DNA from: Crocodylus rhombifer
Taxonomy: Eukaryota > Chordata > Crocodylia > Crocodylidae
Assembly (NCBI GenBank): GCA_038503035.1
Contig: JAVSML010000949.1
Span: 462,427-526,426, forward strand
Reading direction: 5' to 3'
DNA: 64,000 bases
Positions 22,166 to 34,800 of this stretch are shown piece after piece. The notes under the pieces were generated by a model that saw only the letters and a list, made by a program, of their open reading frames with translations, was not told where the DNA came from and searched no databases. Each line of letters begins with the position of its first letter. The first letter of the stretch is position 1. The translations under genes were made by a program, and so were the position numbers.

Positions 22166-22774
22166 CTAAGGGGGGTGGCTGTTCCAGTCCTTGCTCAGGA
22201 AAATGGAGGCAAAGAAATCATTAAATATGCTATTTTTGTCATCTGGTGTGACGACCAAATTTCCTACTGTATCCTGCAGGGGCCCCACATTACCCGGAAC
22301 CTTCTTTTTGCCCCCTATGTATTTAAAAAAGGACTTCTTGTTGTCCTTGATCTGGGAAGCTAGTCCCAGTCCCATCTCCGCCTTGGCCTTCCTGACTGCC
22401 CCCCTGCAGCCCCAAATAACCGCAGTATAGTCCTCTCTGGGGATGGCCCCTCCCTTCCATTGGGCGTACACCTCCCTTTTAGCTAGAAGACATTCCTGGA
22501 TGCTTTTGGTGAGCCATGGGGGCTTTTGCACCCTGCTGCCCCCTTTGATCCATGACGGGATTACCTTCCTTTGGGCTTGGAGGATCATCTCCTTAAGGAG
22601 CGACCGCTCTCCTTGGACACCGGGCTCCCCTCCCCTCCGGGACCTCAGTGCTTCCCTGACAATTCTCCTTAGCTCATTGAAGTCCGCCCTCCTGAAGTCT
22701 AGGACTGCTGCTTTGCTGCAGGCCTTTCCACCTTGCGCTGGATGGTGACTCCAGCAGGCGATGATCATTGTCAC
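22166..22774 (-). pseudogene. CR1 ORF2 linker fragment
   Basis: This 202-codon open piece is upstream of the RT core of the copy described above. It holds the charged, tryptophan-containing stretch PPWLTKSIQECLLAKREVY and a KDNKKSFFKYIGG segment that aligns with the start of the frame at 120-1,859. This shows that the first CR1 was truncated just inside this boundary. It ends at a stop before the RT entry motifs. Confidence 0.85.
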
Positions 22775-23221
22775 CCAGGTGGTTGAGCACCCACAGCCCT
22801 CTCACCAGGTCATCACCGGTGATACTCCTTTTCTATCCAATGACCCAGGCATGAAGATATCATCTCTAGGCTCAGCTACTTGCTCTTCTTTCAAAATTTA
22901 GTTAATTCAAAATGAGGGACTTGGCTTCAAATAAATGATTAAATAAAAATCTTGTCAACTTAACACAGCATTTTGCTTTGGTATTTTAAAACCAAAAAGC
23001 CAAAAAGGAAATGCTATATTACTTCAAAATGAAACACAAATTGCCCTTTCCAGTTGACTGATCCCACAAAATGTCATTGTGCTTTGGATTTTTGTTTAAC
23101 TATAGCAAATGAACAATGCTGAACTAAAATAGAATTGAAATAAAAAGCTATTTTGTCTCCGAATTTCCTACAGAAACACTCCTTTTTTTCTTCTTCAAGT
23201 TGGATGTATTCTGACAACTCA

Positions 23222-23540
23222 ACACAAATTGGGCCAGTATCTCTTTAAAGAACTAACCAAAGGGCAGGAAGTCAGCTGCGGTCATAGTATCCCAGCTGAC
23301 TTCCTGCCCTTTGGGCGGGGGGCTGGACTCGATGATCTTCCGAGGTCTCTTCCAGCCCTAATGTCTATGAAATCTATGAAATCTATGAAACTCCATTTTC
23401 AAAGAACAAGATTTCCCTTTTCCATGCAAAACAATTAGACTTTCAACCAATTTCATTTAAGACGCAGCTGTGACATGTATTGAAATACAGACCTCAGTGA
23501 CAAGGTTAGTTCTGTAAAGAGATACTGGCCCAATTTGTGT
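23222..23540. repeat. 37-bp inverted repeats flanking a CR1 tail
   Basis: Bases 23,222-23,258 and 23,504-23,540 are reverse complements (36 of 37), beginning ACACAAATTGGGCCAGTATC. They enclose a small CR1 3' end and its own hairpin. This looks like a foldback element whose loop received a CR1 insertion. Confidence 0.8.
23293..23396 (+). mobile_element. Very short CR1 3' end with 5' inverted segment
   Basis: The last roughly 100 bases of CR1 (CAGCTGACTTCCTGCCCTTT to GGACTCGATGATC and an (ATCTATGAA)-type tail) closely match 56,434-56,522. Immediately upstream, 23,259-23,278 is the exact reverse complement of 23,293-23,312, separated by 14 bases. An inverted 5' piece is what twin priming of a LINE would leave. 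Confidence 0.8.
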
Positions 23541-25145
23541 CAGACATGACTAGATGTGACACCTAATATTTGTCAAACTCACATTGCTGGTAGACGATTT
23601 TAGAGCTTGAGGAATGGACAGATGTGTCTTCCTGCTGTCTTTGGCCATATATTTTGATTGGAAATTCTTTAGGGCAGAGAACAACTTTTTGTCCTATGCT
23701 GGTACAATACCTATCATAGTGGTGCCTTGGCCCTGACTTTTTGGCAAAAATGCTATTCAAGTAAATGATGATAATTGTTCTTGGGCTGGGAGTTTGGGGT
23801 GAGAATTTCTTACAATACCCTAGTAAGTACCTGACCTATCAGCACTATTTTCTCCTTTTCTTATCGCATACCAGCTGTTTTCCCATCCTGACCTACAAGA
23901 TCCTTAGATCTTCTACTCTCCATGATCTTCCTTCTTTTGCAATCTTTGGGTGGAATGAGTATGCGCAAAAGGCAGTAAATATGCCCTGCCATTGAAGTAA
24001 GTATGCCAAATACATTAGTCTTTCTTGCTAGTGAAAAGCTGCTGATGACCAGAATGGGTGGCAGTGGGAGGGGGGAGGGGGGAAGAAAAAAATGCTCTTA
24101 GGAGGCCTGAAATACATTGTGTGCTGTTGGTGCAGCTGTTTTCTTCATTCTCAGCTATTTGCAAGTTTGAGTGTGCTCTATTTCTCCTTCCTCTCTCTCC
24201 CTCAGGCCCCTAAATTGATTTTGATGGTGTTCCTTGCAGGTTCCTTCCTCCCACCCCTCTGCCTCCTTTTTTCATGGATTAGTATTTATTATTTCAGGAC
24301 CTCTGCCATGGCACTCAATGGGAGCTTTGGCCATTGAATATAATGGAGGCAGGGTCAACACCTTCTGCTGCTTTCCTCCCTTTCCATCTTCAACACAGGC
24401 ACCCTCAAGACAGATGGAATAACTCTGCCAGCACTGCTGTAGGCAGAGAGATGGCTAAGGAGCTTTCAAGTAGTCCAGGGATATGGCCCCTTAAATAGTC
24501 AATACCGTGGTAAAGAAGCAGGGATAAAAAAGGGTAATAGAACATGAAAACCTTGTACATCTAGTATTGTTGCAGCTGGGATGGTTCAGGGAATATACGG
24601 AAAACAGGACTTGTTTTGCAACATCTATTCTTAGATCAACCAAATAATTGGAATAAATGTTAGACAAGATTGAACCCCCAAAAATGCCCTTCCTCATGTC
24701 TCATGTTTCTCCCAACTGTTGGTCCAAGGAAAGATTTTACTAAAGAAAATCTTGGTACTTGTACCTCTGGGTTGCTTACTCCGGCACAGCCTATGGGAAG
24801 CCTTTAGCAGTGGAGAAGTATGACCTGTGACGGCTCTTCGATGGCTTAGGTAAAACAGTCTGGTGGTGTCAGCTCACTTCTTAGGCAACTTCCATCACCG
24901 TGGGCACCTAGTCTCTTCAGCAAGAGAATGGGAAGCATGAGGCATCTCCAGGGGAAATTTGGAAACAAGAGTTATGGGGCCAGGAGAAACGCTAACAGAG
25001 AGCTGCCACTGTAGGGTAGTGGTTATGGCGTTCCTCTGGAGGGAGTCTTGGGCTTTACTTCCTGATCCCAGCACTGTTTGCATTGTGCATAGACAGTCAT
25101 TGGCTGAAAAACTGAAAGCATCCTGGTGATAGAAGTAAGCCTGGG
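23541..25145. other. Unassigned stretch
   Basis: No supported gene. A G-rich run near 24,061-24,090 is the only notable composition. Confidence 0.4.
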
Positions 25146-25149
25146 TCCT

Positions 25150-25245
25150 ACCTAAACACCAGATCTCCCATTTCTTGTTTTTAAAGCCCTTCACGACTTG
25201 TTTTGGTACAGCAACCCGAAGCTACATCTCCGACATCCCAGACGA
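25150..25245 (+). mobile_element. Possible L2-like LINE relic
   Basis: TTTTTAAAGCCCTTCACGAC then TTGTTTTGGTACAGC and ACATCTCCGACATCCC read, with one frame shift, as a KALHDL...SYISDIP-like order, as seen in L2/Rex-type LINE C-termini. Short and decayed. Confidence 0.4.
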
Positions 25246-25299
25246 AGTAGCATTGTAGTTCCTAGGCTTTTGGGTGCCATAGGGTAAATCATCCTCAGT

Positions 25300-25730
25300 G
25301 GGTGTGTCTACATGTGTATTTACATGTGCCTAAACTTAATGAGCCTTTGCTTAAGAGGCATTAAGACGATTTTGGTGTGCGATTGCACATAACTGCGCTC
25401 ATTAAGGTGCATTAAATGTACGTGTGAACAGCTAAGCCACATTAGGGCATGTACAGTCATGCTAATGTGCATTAACAAGGTATGTATCCATTGACACACA
25501 CCATATTAATGTGCATTACTGTGTCTACACATGCGCAAATGCGACTTAGCTATCCGCACCTAAATTTGATTCCTGCTTCATGCAGGTATCAAATTTAGAC
25601 TCACATAGCCTTAAATCACCATTTTTAAGGTGCATTAAGGGCACACATATGTAGATACATGCCTTTAATGTGCCTTAGAATGGTGATTTTAGGCTAAGCC
25701 CACTTTAAAGAGGCACACGTAGATGTGCCC
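25300..25730 (+). mobile_element. MITE, GTGCATTAA-type, copy 1
   Basis: Starts GGGTGTGTCTACATGTG and, reversed, ends GGGCACATCTACGTGTGCC. The interior repeats GTGCATTAA/TTAATGTGC many times and carries CAGGTATCAAATTTAGAC. A copy in the opposite orientation lies at 29,417-29,803. There is no coding capacity. Confidence 0.8.
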
Positions 25731-25794
25731 AGGATCGCCTATCAAAACTGTTCCATTCAGTGTGCAATAGTTGAGGAGAAAATGGTCAAGAGAG

Positions 25795-25870
25795 ACATTC
25801 AAATAGCCCAACGGTTAGCATGTCTTTCTATCACACAGCTGAGTCAGGTTCAAGTCTCTGTGCCCAAGAA
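25795..25870 (+). repeat. tRNA-like SINE relic
   Basis: TAGCCCAACGGTTAGCATG looks like an A-box region, and GGTTCAAGTCT at 25,847-25,857 is a B-box-like pol III internal promoter. The spacing fits a tRNA-derived SINE head. The cloverleaf is not credible enough for a working tRNA. Confidence 0.5.
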
Positions 25871-28517
25871 TAAAACCCTTTGTGGATTAAACTCTCCCTG
25901 TTTAAATGAGCGAAATGGGATGGGGGCAGTAACACACCCAGCATCAAGAATAAAATCCACATCTCCAGAGTTTCCATCCATTGCTCTACTTACTGTACAG
26001 CGCTGCAGAGACTCACATATATGGCAAGGGGCAGGAATATCCCTTCCTTCTCCCTCCTCTTCTTCATAGCATTTTCTCAAGTATCTGCCCCTGGCAAATG
26101 GCAATTCCTACAGACCACAGCTGTCTTCAGCAGCAGCAGAATTGCAACTTTTTGGGCTTAGAGGCCCAGAAACCAGTTCCTTTCCTTCCCTCCTGATCTT
26201 GGCTAGCTCTGACGTAAAACATTGCACCCGCACATAGGGCAGGATTCTGCGAGAGGCTGGTCGGACGCCAGAGGCTGACTCAGCTTCTCAGTGGCCCCGG
26301 GTGTGTTTGTCAGGGGGGATTACCAGCTGTTCAGTGTGATCAGCCCTTCTGTGACTGTGAGCTGCATGCCATTAGCAGACACCGAGTATCCTCACTGGAA
26401 CCACATCCTGGCCTGGCACAAGACTGACTGGAGCCATGCTGTTTGCCAACCAGCAGCGGTTTCTCAGACATCCCATGTGAAACAATCGCCTGTTCCCCTA
26501 CCAAGGATATTCAAGACGGGAGAAACCACTAGCACCTGTCTTGGCTAGGATCCCAATGAAATCCTTCCTCTTGCAGCCCACAGGAAGGGGGGAGGGGGAG
26601 GAAGTAGATTGAAAGTTGTGCTTTAGAGATCAACAGGTTTCCAGCGCAAGGCATTTGCATCTAGAGTGTCACTTCGGACTCAGCCTAGGCCAGCAGTGAT
26701 GGAAAGCTACTGTCAGCCAGCAGTGGTGTGGTGGCCTCTGTGAAAGGGTCTTATCCCAGCCCCTAAGGAAAAAATACCAGCGTCTTTGAGCTCATACATA
26801 AAGATTTAATAATCTCTCCTGGAGGCTGAACTGAAAAATGTCAAAAGAAGTTTTTGGAGTGAACAAAAATACCTTTCTCTTTTTCATCATTGAAATATTT
26901 GTTTTTTTTTTTAAGTCACTCCAGGTGGAACAAAACTTTTGTTCAGCTTAAAACAAAGCTCCTCCATTGCACATGGGGCATTTTTAATAAGAGCAAAGCT
27001 CTAGAAAATGCAGGGCTGGACTTCACCGCTGGTCAGAAAACTGGCAGGGATAGGAAGTTTCTTCTTCTCCTACCAGCAGTTAGGCCACTCAAGGTCTGAG
27101 TGATGCTGGTTTAGTTGTGCCCTCCTCCTGAAGACATTTGAACCCACTTCAGGAGACTGATTTAAGCCGTATAGGAGTCTGGGGTGGTGTGGATCTGCCA
27201 AAAGTGTTCCACTTTCCATAAAATGCCTAATTATTAAGGAAGATGGAGTAGCTGAATGAGTCTGTAGTCCTGAGTAATCCCTTCTCTGGACAGTCCATGG
27301 CCTGAATGCTCTTTGATTTGAATCGGGGATATGAATAGGGAACTCCTGCCTTTCAGGAGAGGGCATCAGGCCACAGGGTCCTCTGCGGTGGATTTCCCAC
27401 AGCCTTTCCTATTGATATTGATGTCATTTCATTTATAGAAAACACTTAAATAGTCATTGAGCTAGACCAAGGGACCATGAGAGAATGACCCTCTAGCTGG
27501 GTGATCAGTGGGGCTTTGCGGTGTGGCTCATGAGTTGCAGTTTCTGCTTCAAAAAATGTTTAAGTAGTTTATATAAAGGGGAACTGTGTCAACAAGGGAG
27601 CTTAAGGATGCCTGATAATATCCTAGAGCATGGTGCACGGGGCATTTGTCTAGTAGATGAGTGATGTGGTCTCTGATCCCCTCAGAGCTTGGAAATAAAT
27701 GTAGGGTTCCCTCTTCCTGGGTGAGGACCATAACTACTGATGTGAAAGGAGACCCACCACCACTTTTTTCTAGTTGGGTTGCAGCTGAACTATTCAATGA
27801 ATTGACAGTTAAATCTGAGACTGGTTTCAGACCAATTGCAGCTGCATTTCTTGGTAAACAAATATCCATTTAAAAACAGAATGCAACTCCCCCCACCAAA
27901 CCGTACCCCCCAACCCGTATCTTTATTCATGACTGCTCTTGCCACTTGCTGAGTCCCTGCATGCTAACCTGAGCACAGAAGTCCTGTAGTGAATGAGCCA
28001 CTGAACGTGAGATACTATCCCCAGAAAACTGTTTCCCTGGGCAGCAGTTTCACACTATATTCTCCATATCTCCTCTCCACCCTCAAGCAAGGGCGTCATT
28101 CTCACTGCCTTTGCTTTCTTTCTTCCTAAAGGGTCCTTTCTGCTGATTCCTTCCTCCACACATACTTTCCTGTGCCATTGTGCATCCCAGAGGCCAGTGA
28201 GAAGAACGAGGCAAGAGAACCAGCCCAGGGTGCCTGATTTGAGATCACTGAGGTTACCCTAGTAATTATGAAGAAGACACACAGCTGATTGCAAGGTAGA
28301 TCTCTCTTTTTTTCTGGGGAAACCTTACCTACAAAAAAGAAAAAAAGACAAAAGAAAAAAATTATAGCTACTTTACCCTGAAGTGACTTAGTACAGAATA
28401 AAGTGCCATGTGTCTACTGCCCCCGGTCTGTATCATTCTGGAGTACCCATTTATTTGGGGAAAATAGGGACTCCTACCAACTAGGGGACAGGGGCTGCAA
28501 TAGCACCTACTGGGGAC
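25871..28517. other. Unassigned stretch
   Basis: No recognisable gene. G/C-richer sequence at 26,220-26,560 has an 85-residue frame without family features. Short A/T runs occur near 26,900 and 28,310-28,365. Confidence 0.4.
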
Positions 28518-28525
28518 CTCTAGCT

Positions 28526-28711
28526 TAGGGATGGGCACAATGCAGCCTGGAGGCCAGATGCAGCCCACCAGGCTATTCTATCTGGCCCACGAGGCCCCTA
28601 AACATTTAGAAAATTAATATTAATCTGCCCTGGGATGCCTGTTATGTGGCCCTTGATGGCTTGCTGAAACTCAGAAAGCAGCCCTCTGCCCAAAATAATT
28701 GCCCGCCCCTA
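28526..28711. mobile_element. Short hAT MITE, 186 bp, exact 8-bp duplication
   Basis: Begins TAGGGATGGGCACAATGC and ends AATAATTGCCCGCCCCTA, imperfect inverted ends, between exact direct duplicates of CTCTAGCT (28,518-28,525 and 28,712-28,719). The interior holds TGGCCC/GGCCAGATGCAGCCC-like strings typical of hAT MITEs. There is no coding capacity. Confidence 0.88.
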
Positions 28712-28719
28712 CTCTAGCT

Positions 28720-29160
28720 GTTTGTCTGTCTACTAATGAACATGGACTACATTTACCATGGAGTAAAGTTGGGAGTGGATTACTCCATACTAATCACATT
28801 GGGCATGTCCAGATGAGAGTGGATGTTTGCTTCCTTGGTCACAAGTAATGGTGGTGCACCTTGCGCTGCTGCTACTTGTTCCTGGGGAACGCCTGTGTCA
28901 TACGCACTTTGGCATGCAGCAAGTTACCCTGGGTGGGGTAGGGGAGCCTGGGGCTAGCACTAGCTTGGCCCCAACAGCCTAGCCTGAGGGCCTCCTGGGG
29001 CTGCAGCAGCAGCAATTTTGCCAAGCGGAGCCTGGCCAGCAGCCGCACCATGGCTTCAGGCATCCTGGCTCTGCTTTTGAGTGGCATGCACTGCCCATGT
29101 GTGTGATGCTCCATATTTTTTTCCTGTGGGTTTTTTTGACCCCTAGATATTTGGCGCATA
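28720..29160. other. Unassigned, GC-rich in part
   Basis: 28,840-29,100 is rich in GCAGCAG/CCTGG. It may be the interior of an old DNA transposon, but no ends were identified. Confidence 0.35.
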
Positions 29161-29162
29161 AG

Positions 29163-29385
29163 CTCAATCTGGCCCATGGCGGACTTCACTTCCCAGCAGT
29201 CCCTGCTCCGGGCTAGTCTTCACGGAGACTCTGGGAGTGCAGAGCTGTTATGGCCCCACATTGTCACGGTCCTGCCTCTCTTGGGGCTCCATGGAGACTG
29301 GTTAGGAGTGGCAGTAGCAGGGGCTGCTGGGAAATAGCATCTGGCCACCATCCAGATCAGCCATTTTGCTCAACCCTAATATAAT
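29163..29385. mobile_element. hAT-like MITE relic
   Basis: CTCAATCTGGCCCATGGCGG on the left and, reversed, GGGTTGAGCAAAATGGCTGA on the right form imperfect inverted ends. Both are followed inward by TTCCCAGCAG-type sequence. No duplication could be fixed. Confidence 0.4.
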
Positions 29386-29416
29386 CTACTCAGGGGTCTT
29401 TGTTTCACTACATACT

Positions 29417-29803
29417 GGATGCATCAATACGTGCCGATTTAAGGTGCATTAGCCTTTTTTAAGGCACATTAAGGTGCATGGGTCTACATGTGTGCACCTT
29501 AATGCACCTTAAAAATGGTGACTTTAGGCTGTTTATGCCTAAATTTGATACCTACAAAACCAGGTATCAAATTTTAGATCCGAATAGCTAAAGCACATTA
29601 ATGCACATTTAGATGTGCTCAGGTACATTAACACTGTGTATGTCAAGTGCCTTGGGAGTAACTTTTGTCTCAAGGCAGTCTACACACCACATTAGTGCGC
29701 CTTAGCACGTGCACATGTAGATGTGCATCTAAATTGCCTTAATGTGCATTAAGCAAATGCACATTAAGTTTAGGCACGCATAAAAGCATGTGTAGACATG
29801 ACC
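29417..29803 (-). mobile_element. MITE, GTGCATTAA-type, copy 2
   Basis: Reverse-orientation relative of 25,300-25,730. The right end reads GGTCATGTCTACACATGC when reversed. Shared internal blocks include CCTAAACTTAATG, GGTATCAAATTT and ACCATTTTTAAGGTGCATT in the same relative order. Confidence 0.75.
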
Positions 29804-29904
29804 ACAGTACCTAGAAGAATGGACATCAAAGTCATCTGAGGACTTTTAGATAACACTGCAGCACAAGTTCCAATAACACATACACTTAAACATACTTTAT
29901 CTTG

Positions 29905-29985
29905 TCTAGTGTGTGGGTGCATGCGTATGTACTATGTGTGCACACGTGTGCATACACACATACACACACACACACACTGTATGCA
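29905..29985. repeat. CA/TG-rich microsatellite
   Basis: TGTGTGCACACGTGTGCATACACAC grading into a CA run near 29,957-29,978. Confidence 0.8.
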
Positions 29986-29999
29986 TGTACTTCATAAGC

Positions 30000-31600
30000 A
30001 CAGTCAGGAGGAGCTAACTGACATGCTTTGCCATAGGGAGTAGTTGAATTAGTGAGCTGTCTCTCTTGATTGCCCTTTGTAATTCCCTGAAAGTCATTAA
30101 CCTGGACTGTGTAAAGGAAATTAACCTTTCAGGCATTTTTCTTGATCACTTAAAATTCTCATAAATTGCTTCACTTACAGTCCCTAGGCTGGAAAGACTC
30201 TACCAGCCTTCTTTTAAAACAATTTTCTTCTCTTTTTCTTGGGATATTTCAGCCAGGCTTGTAACGCAGCTGGATATTTTCCAAGTGTTTAATTTGGAAC
30301 CCGATACCTTTCATTAAAAAAAAAACCAAAAAAAATGCTCAGTTGAAAGATCAGAAGAGTTTACACTTGAGCTGCAGTGAGCTGCTCACCAGAGAGTTGA
30401 ACTCCGGTGAACAAGCCCCTGAGGGCTGGCTTGGAAAAGCAATTGAATTCACTCTTGTTCCCTTCTTAGGCTTGAGATAAAATAGCAAGGCTGGCGGGGG
30501 AATCCACCGAGCAGCTGTTTGCTGCAGAATTTTTGGAACTCAAACCCTGTCTAAAGCTGGGCTGTCTTTGCCCGAGGTTGCTCACCCGATGTGGGGTGAG
30601 GTCTGGGAGAGCCTGAGGAAAATAGCAGAATCAGCAACTTAAAATGACCTGAGGTGTTTCAATTTAGCATGCACTTTTCTCATAACCTCTGTGACTAAGC
30701 AACGTCATAATGGACCTACACTAGAAGCAAGATGCCCAGATGCCCGCAGGGACACACCTGTCTGGTTAAAGGCATCCAGTCCAGAGCTACGTCTCCCATC
30801 CATAACAACTACAATTTATATCAATTTCAGGGGTTTCTTTCCTTTAAAAAAATAATAACTAAAGTAAACCCAAAGCCAAATTAAGTCAGAGGATAGATGC
30901 CCATTAACTTCAAAGCATTTTGGATACAGTGCAAATAGTATAAGGTCTTATTAACATTTTGCCAACTAAGGGGTTGAATCAGATCATTCTGTAGGAATTT
31001 TGCTTGCATTTTGGTCCAGGAACAGTAATTTATTCTCACGTCAGGGCCAACTATTTTTGTTCTTATTCATTCCTCACTCACTGACTTCACACAGAAGATT
31101 TCCCACCTGTTAACGGCACGACTTTGTTCTTAAGAAGGTTAACACAGCCGTCAGAAATTCCTGGCAATGACTATTTCACAGTTCCCATTATCATCCCAGA
31201 GGGGCAAAATATGCCACTTAGCCACTGAACCTGGTAGGGAGTTGCAATATTTTGATAAGGAATTGTTGGGCAAGGAGAAACAATCTTATCTCAAGCCAAC
31301 TGGCCCTGTGGTCTGCTTCCTTTGCTTCTATCAGCCCAGAATGGGGGAGATTTGGGTCATAAATTTGTTTCTTCTTTCTTTTCTTCATTCTGTATGGAAC
31401 ACCATGTCCCTCGAATGTTACAGGGAGGTGCAGTCTTTGTTATTCAGATTTAGTGAGCGGATTTGGCCAGAGAGGCTTTCACAGGGTGCTGTAGAATCAT
31501 AATTAAAAACGTTAAAGAATAATGTATTTCAGTGTCATGGCACATCAGAGCAGTTGTACCCATTACTCCCACTGTCTTACCGTTTCTTGAGGCATGACAG
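30000..31600. other. Unassigned; part may be conserved non-coding
   Basis: 30,050-30,320 is unique-looking, AT-moderate sequence with no repeat features. No coding frame has family features, and the 111-residue frame at 31,167-31,502 has none. Only comparative alignment could show constraint. Confidence 0.3.
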
Positions 31601-31609
31601 AAAGATATG

Positions 31610-31836
31610 GGCTAGGCACAGACATTCAAAAAGCCCGAGACGGAATCGATCTAAGTTGCGTAGTTTCGATCCGCAGCAAACAGAACGCACGTTCGCCCTT
31701 CGGTTGGGGGGCAAATCTTAGACCAGCTTCTGCCATTTTTAAACCAATCGGTGTGTGCCAAACTACCATTCTGTTACAGGTACAAACAGGTTTCTGATCA
31801 CTTATGCCTGTCAAAATGTAACGTCTGTGCCTGGCC
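31610..31836. mobile_element. MITE, family A copy 2
   Basis: Starts GGCTAGGCACAGACATTCAA and ends AATGTAACGTCTGTGCCTGG. Same internal order as 18,565-18,820 (GATCCGCAGCAAACAGAACG, TTCGCCCTTCGGTTG, TTTTTAAACCAATC). The ends here are better preserved. Confidence 0.8.
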
Positions 31837-31839
31837 ATG

Positions 31840-34800
31840 ATGATCCTTCTCCCGACAAGCGTGACTTTCATGTCTCATCTTTGCCAGGCCAGCAATTATA
31901 TTCAACTGGCTCCTTATAACCAATTTTTTTTTGCCCACCAGTTTAAATGAGCTGCCAAATAGGAGAGCGCTGATCAGAGAGAATGCTAAGGGAGTAATTC
32001 TTTATCTATCTAACTGATTGTTAGCCATAGCTTTGTTCTTTGGTGGCTGTCACTAAAGCCTACAATTTGTGGCATGTATACAGGGCAGAATGAGAGAAGT
32101 CACTGAGCTGTTCCATTATTAAGTAAAGATGCAGACACATGGCGTGTTCATACTAGTGTCATTTGCATCATTTTTGCACACCAGTGTAAATTATCCTGGG
32201 ATTCACAACAGGCAAACAACCAGCTTATCCCAGAGTAGCAGACTCTAGGTTGTTATTATACATTGCTACTAGGTGGTAGAGGAACAGACGATAGTTCAAG
32301 CAAATAACTACTCCAGATAGTGGAATTTAACTAGAGCTGCAGATGCTGAAGACACACATGGATGTAGCTTTCACCCATGTTTAGTTATTTCAGGGTTTTT
32401 TTGTGATATGACTATACACTGAAATTGAGTCATGTATATCGGTATGGAACTTGTGCATTGCGTATCTGCTCCACATTTACTCTTGTGTAAAGACCAGTTT
32501 CACCAGTGTCATGTGTTTATACCCCAAGACATGCCAGGAGCAGTGGCGTGGATACCAGACCAATTTAGGAGCTTTGAGACCTTAACTTTTATTTGGGGGA
32601 AAAAAGCAGGAACTAATGCAAAGCCAATTGAAATCAATGAGAAGAGTCCAGCTGATGTTAACAGGCCTTGGACCTGGTTGAAAGAGAGATTTTCTTGCTC
32701 ATTAATCCATTTTATCTGCTCATTAAAGTCCTTGCCCTCCACCTGGGTGGTTTTCTCCAAGCCGTTTCAGCCAGAGTTCACACTCGCCTTGAATTCTGCT
32801 GTTTGAACGGAGAACGGCTTTTTTACAACTTATAGCACAATTCTCATTCTCACTCTGGAACGTAAAACCTAAGAAATAATAATAATAAAGCATACCATTG
32901 CCTGCAACTCACTCCTCCGTTGAAATGCTACACAAGGTCAGGCCCCAGAAACCATGTCTACCAGCCATGGCTCCTACTGGGTATCTGAACTTCAAGCCTA
33001 GCTGGAGTTGAGTTGATTTATGCTCCTTTGAACCTCAACCCTTGGCTGACCTTCCTGTCGCCTCAGGCGACATTGGCTCGTTAGTACCAACGACTTCAGT
33101 TGTCGGGATTGAGGCTTGTTAGACCACTTTGACTGTTTCTATCAAATCATCATTCATTCCCTAGATCTCTCCGTATCCAGCCATAAAATGCACAGAGCCC
33201 TCAGGCCATTTATCCTTGCAGAGCATGTATTAGTTCCCCCTCGCATCATAGGAACATAAAGTTTCCCAGCATGCCAAAAGCACTTAGGGATTTCTCTATA
33301 CCATTATTTATTTAAGGTTGATATAAAGCACCCATTGTGAAACCATCTGTGTTGCTGTAAACAGATGCACAATAATTAAAATAATCCTAGCCTCATGATG
33401 AAGAGACCCCCAGCCCTTATTACACAGGGGGAGAAGAATAGGCCAAAATAAGCAAATAAAAAATAATACAAAAACTATAGAAAGAGTTAGAGACAGAAAA
33501 GCCAACCTGATAAATTAGGCTGAGTGAGAACATTTTGCAGTATCTACCTAAGTTTCTGATGTGGCCCTTCTTACCACAAGATATGTCTTTTTGTTCTCAT
33601 TGATGTATTTATCTTCTATGAGGTAGGAGCATCTGACAGTCACCTCTTTACCCAAGAGGGTATTGGCTTTAATGGGAGTTTAAGCACACAAAATACTATT
33701 ATGAATCTGCTCCTTGGTGCCCAGATAGAAGTTAAGCAGGTACTCCCCATGCAAGATCTGGGCCTTCATAATATCTGAGGTTATTGGGAAATGTGTGGTT
33801 GGGAATGGAAGCAGGTTCTGTTCATGAGTATCAGCCACCACCATAATTATAGGACAACCCTTTCTCTCAAACCTTCAGATTATTGATCACTGAGTCATGG
33901 GTAAGTCTAGAAGTGAGTCTCCAGTAGCTCCTCTGGGTCCCTTGAGTCTGCCACTGGAAACGTGAAGGCAGATTTTTATACGTGCATGGAGTCCTATTCA
34001 GGTTACAGCTACAGAGGTCTGGACTGGGGCTTTGGAGACATTTGCTAGAATAAATAATAAATCTTTCTCTTCTAGTAATGGCCAGGAATGTCCCAGGGGT
34101 AATGGCACTCCATTGTGCCAGGATTTCTACAAATACATGGAAAGATGCGTCCTCGAGACTTGAAGATGGTCAGCAACATGCAACGGTTGGGGTAAAGGGA
34201 GACAATCAAGATATCTACATGTGGGAGGGACCAGATATTCAGCTCCATTAGATCACCGTGTGATCCAATGTATAGGGCCTTTGACAGGGAAGCAAAAGAC
34301 ACTAGTTGTGTTGCTCCCAGCTTTGCTGCAGACTAGAAGTGTGATGTTAGATTGGAGTAGTCTCTGTTGCTAAATGGCAAGCTTTCTGAAGCATAGATCC
34401 CCTCTGCTAGGTGTATGTTAAGAGGTATCCAACAGTGATACCTCTGGGCCTGTATGTTCAACTGTAATACAGAGGCACCAACAGTGGCCACATTTTCAGC
34501 AGTGCTCAGCTCTCTAGTTCCTATTATTCCTCTCTAGTTCCTGTGATTGTTGTGAGCACAGAGGTCTGTCCATGTAGATCAGCTAGAAGGTTTGGGGCTT
34601 ATGGTCCAGATCATTAAAGGGATTTAAATACCAAACTCCTTTTGTTTTCAATATGCTTCCATGGATCTGGGATTATTTCAGTGTTACCTGGAATTATTGG
34701 CGGCCAGTCTTTGTGAAAACTGGACCACTTGTTCACACACCTACGTAATAGATGTAGACTAACTTTCTATATGAACATGCAAACATTTTTGGCTTATACA

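Larger units (their letters stand above)
20590..22850 (-). mobile_element. Long CR1 LINE, frame-broken, minus strand
   Basis: About 2.26 kb of CR1 runs right to left. Decoded parts are an endonuclease-to-RT linker (22,774-22,166, with KDNKKSFFKYIGGKKK), RT entry motifs (21,996-21,745, NYRPVSLTSILGKLFER), motif A (near 21,710, VFLDF and then a frameshift), motifs B and C (21,590-21,372, GVPQG and FADDTK) and the C-terminal part (21,350-20,949, LVRPQLEYCVQFW). The 3' end at about 20,590 is of the ...AAACCCTACAAACTATGAAA type, unlike the tail of the first CR1. Several frameshifts and stops show that it is dead. Confidence 0.93.

Noticed and set aside
25795..25870. Functional tRNA gene
   Set aside because: The B-box is good but the stems do not pair convincingly. 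A SINE relic is more likely.
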